A stretch of 64,000 nucleotides of DNA, from contig CAZZMD010000002.1 in the NCBI GenBank assembly GCA_964655355.1, forward strand, positions 1 to 64,000, written 5' to 3'. Source of the stretch: CALGDE01 sp964655355 (lineage in GTDB: Bacteria > Cyanobacteriota > Cyanobacteriia > CACIAM-69d). The notes beneath the pieces were generated by a model that had not been told where the DNA came from, searched no databases, and was given only the letters and a program-made list of their open reading frames with translations. Below are positions 63,098 to 64,000 of the stretch, piece by piece; the first letter of the stretch is position 1; every line of letters starts with the position of its first letter. Made by a program: the position numbers and the translations under genes.

Positions 63098-64000
63098 CAG
63101 TTCTTGATTAGGGTGCGATCGCCCTCACCAATTACGCTAAACGCTGCCCAGGCGAAAGGGTTGGGGGATTGGGCACGGACTTTGAGTTGGGCCGCTCGCA
63201 GGGCTTCGGCATAGGTTTTGCCCGCCAACAATTGGTCGTAAAACGCTTCCATCAGCATCTGAGTTTCACGGTCGGGCACTTTCCACGAACTGGCAACGAC
63301 GGTGGGAACCCCAGCTTTGAGGAATGCGCGGGCTAACCCGACGACGCCTTCACCACTGATCTCTCCGCTGTTGGTGTTGCAGGCGCTGAGCACGGCCAGT
63401 TGGGCGTTGAGGTTACTGTTGAAAATTTCGCTGATGGTCAGTTTGTTGTCGATGGTGTCGTCAGACCCAATATCGGCAAGGGCGAGCCAGCTATTCAGGT
63501 CGCGATCGCTCTTGGGAATAACGCCGTGGGTGGCGAAGTGAAGAATATTGGCGGTGGAAAGTTTGGCGTTGATGGCTGCTTCGGTAGCTTGATTGCCTAG
63601 GATTGGAGGCGTATTGAGTTTTTGGGCGATCGCGGTGGCCTCGATTTCACTACCGGGGAGTGGGCTAAGTTGATCCGGCATGGGACTGGGATTACCAACC
63701 ACTAACGGAGCACCCTTGGCTGTGGATGTTGCGTGTTGAAGGGTATGAAGGATTTGCAGCGAGGGGGTGACGGTGATGGTGTAGCGATCAATCAAAAATC
63801 CTTGGCCTTCCTTGAATAGGGCAGCAAAGGGAACCGTCCCTAATTCGCGGTGGGGAACGATGATTAATCGACTGCCTGGGGCCTTCGGTAAATGCTCCTC
63901 GATGGGGTGGATCAGGAGTTGATAGCCTCGCTCCAAATATTCAGGGCTCCCTGCCCAAAGGGGACCGGTGCCATCCCCTCGCATAGCGAGAAGGTCGATG
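63097..64000 (-). CDS. TPR-CHAT paralogue, 3' part only (cut by window edge)
   Basis: The last 300 residues of a gene that runs in from beyond the right edge; the reading frame is still open at 64,000 (IDLLAMRGDGTGPLWAG), so the ATG at 63,984 is internal. It contains a complete CHAT core: RLIIVPHRELGTVPFAALF, HFATHGVI and LSACNTNSGEISGEGVVGLA with the His/Cys dyad. It is a close paralogue of the gene it overlaps. Upstream TPRs are presumed but not visible. Confidence 0.9.
   Translation of the reverse strand, partial: IDLLAMRGDGTGPLWAGSPEYLERGYQLLIHPIEEHLPKAPGSRLIIVPHRELGTVPFAALFKEGQGFLIDRYTITVTPSLQILHTLQHATSTAKGAPLVVGNPSPMPDQLSPLPGSEIEATAIAQKLNTPPILGNQATEAAINAKLSTANILHFATHGVIPKSDRDLNSWLALADIGSDDTIDNKLTISEIFNSNLNAQLAVLSACNTNSGEISGEGVVGLARAFLKAGVPTVVASSWKVPDRETQMLMEAFYDQLLAGKTYAEALRAAQLKVRAQSPNPFAWAAFSVIGEGDRTLIKN

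Overview
The window comes from a moderately GC-rich cyanobacterium. Markers are the phototroph genes petM, psb34, ycf39, light-dependent protochlorophyllide reductase, ccsA and an MPBQ/MSBQ-type methyltransferase, several cyanobacteria-only families (DUF3288, DUF3611 twice, DUF2103, TIGR04376, a PEP-CTERM protein), and the HIP1 octamer GCGATCGC scattered almost everywhere. Most intergenic regions carry short tandem repeats of 12-15 nt, a habit of many filamentous cyanobacteria. I cannot name genus or species from the sequence alone.

Layout. 1-9.2 kb: isoaspartyl peptidase, a small RTX protein, a DUF1499 protein, a CrhR-like DEAD-box helicase, NAD kinase with DUF3288, an AT-richer SRPBCC gene, ycf39, petM (34 aa) and tilS. 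9.2-14.5 kb: ccsA, psb34 (56 aa), a response-regulator PP2C phosphatase divergent from an RsbW-like kinase that is translationally coupled to a creatininase-family gene, and DUF3611. 14.6-17.2 kb: a compact ECF sigma, anti-sigma and two LTXXQ (Spy/CpxP-like) periplasmic proteins operon with a good terminator. 17.4-29.6 kb: a His-rich CobW GTPase, a GT-B-like protein, TIGR04376, por, an SGNH hydrolase, a 7TM-HD (PgpH-like) phosphodiesterase, a protein weakly resembling ADP-ribosylglycohydrolases, an epoxide-hydrolase-like protein and a methyltransferase. 29.6-48.1 kb: a PG-binding exported protein, a PEP-CTERM protein, a second alpha/beta hydrolase, DUF2103, DUF3611-dus, era, secG, a zinc metalloprotease, a GAF-PAS protein, mgtE, MPBQ methyltransferase, ktrB, a polysaccharide deacetylase, a cyclase-family hydrolase and an MscS channel fused to a DEP domain.

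48.2-52 kb: tRNA-Pro(CGG), then an AT-richer stretch with a small unknown gene and a MocR-type regulator divergent from a PPOX-flavoprotein/glutamine-amidotransferase pair. The MocR/PPOX intergenic region holds two overlapping perfect inverted repeats. 52.2-64 kb: a 7.3-kb gene for a giant surface-type protein (RTX, cadherin-like repeats, then beta-helix), broken by a one-base deletion near 55,796, followed on the opposite strand by two tandem, translationally coupled TPR-CHAT (caspase-like) genes, the upstream one cut by the window edge. A decayed 5' end of another TPR-CHAT gene lies on the other flank of the giant gene, and a 26-bp near-perfect direct repeat brackets it. This right end is the most unusual part of the window.

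Functional links: K+ uptake (KtrB), a mechanosensitive channel and a probable c-di-AMP phosphodiesterase suggest an osmotic/ion-homeostasis theme, though they are not one operon. Two stress-signalling modules (ECF/anti-sigma/LTXXQ and PP2C/RsbW-like) lie within about 7 kb of each other. Statements on base composition are by eye, and functional calls rest on motif recognition without database searches.
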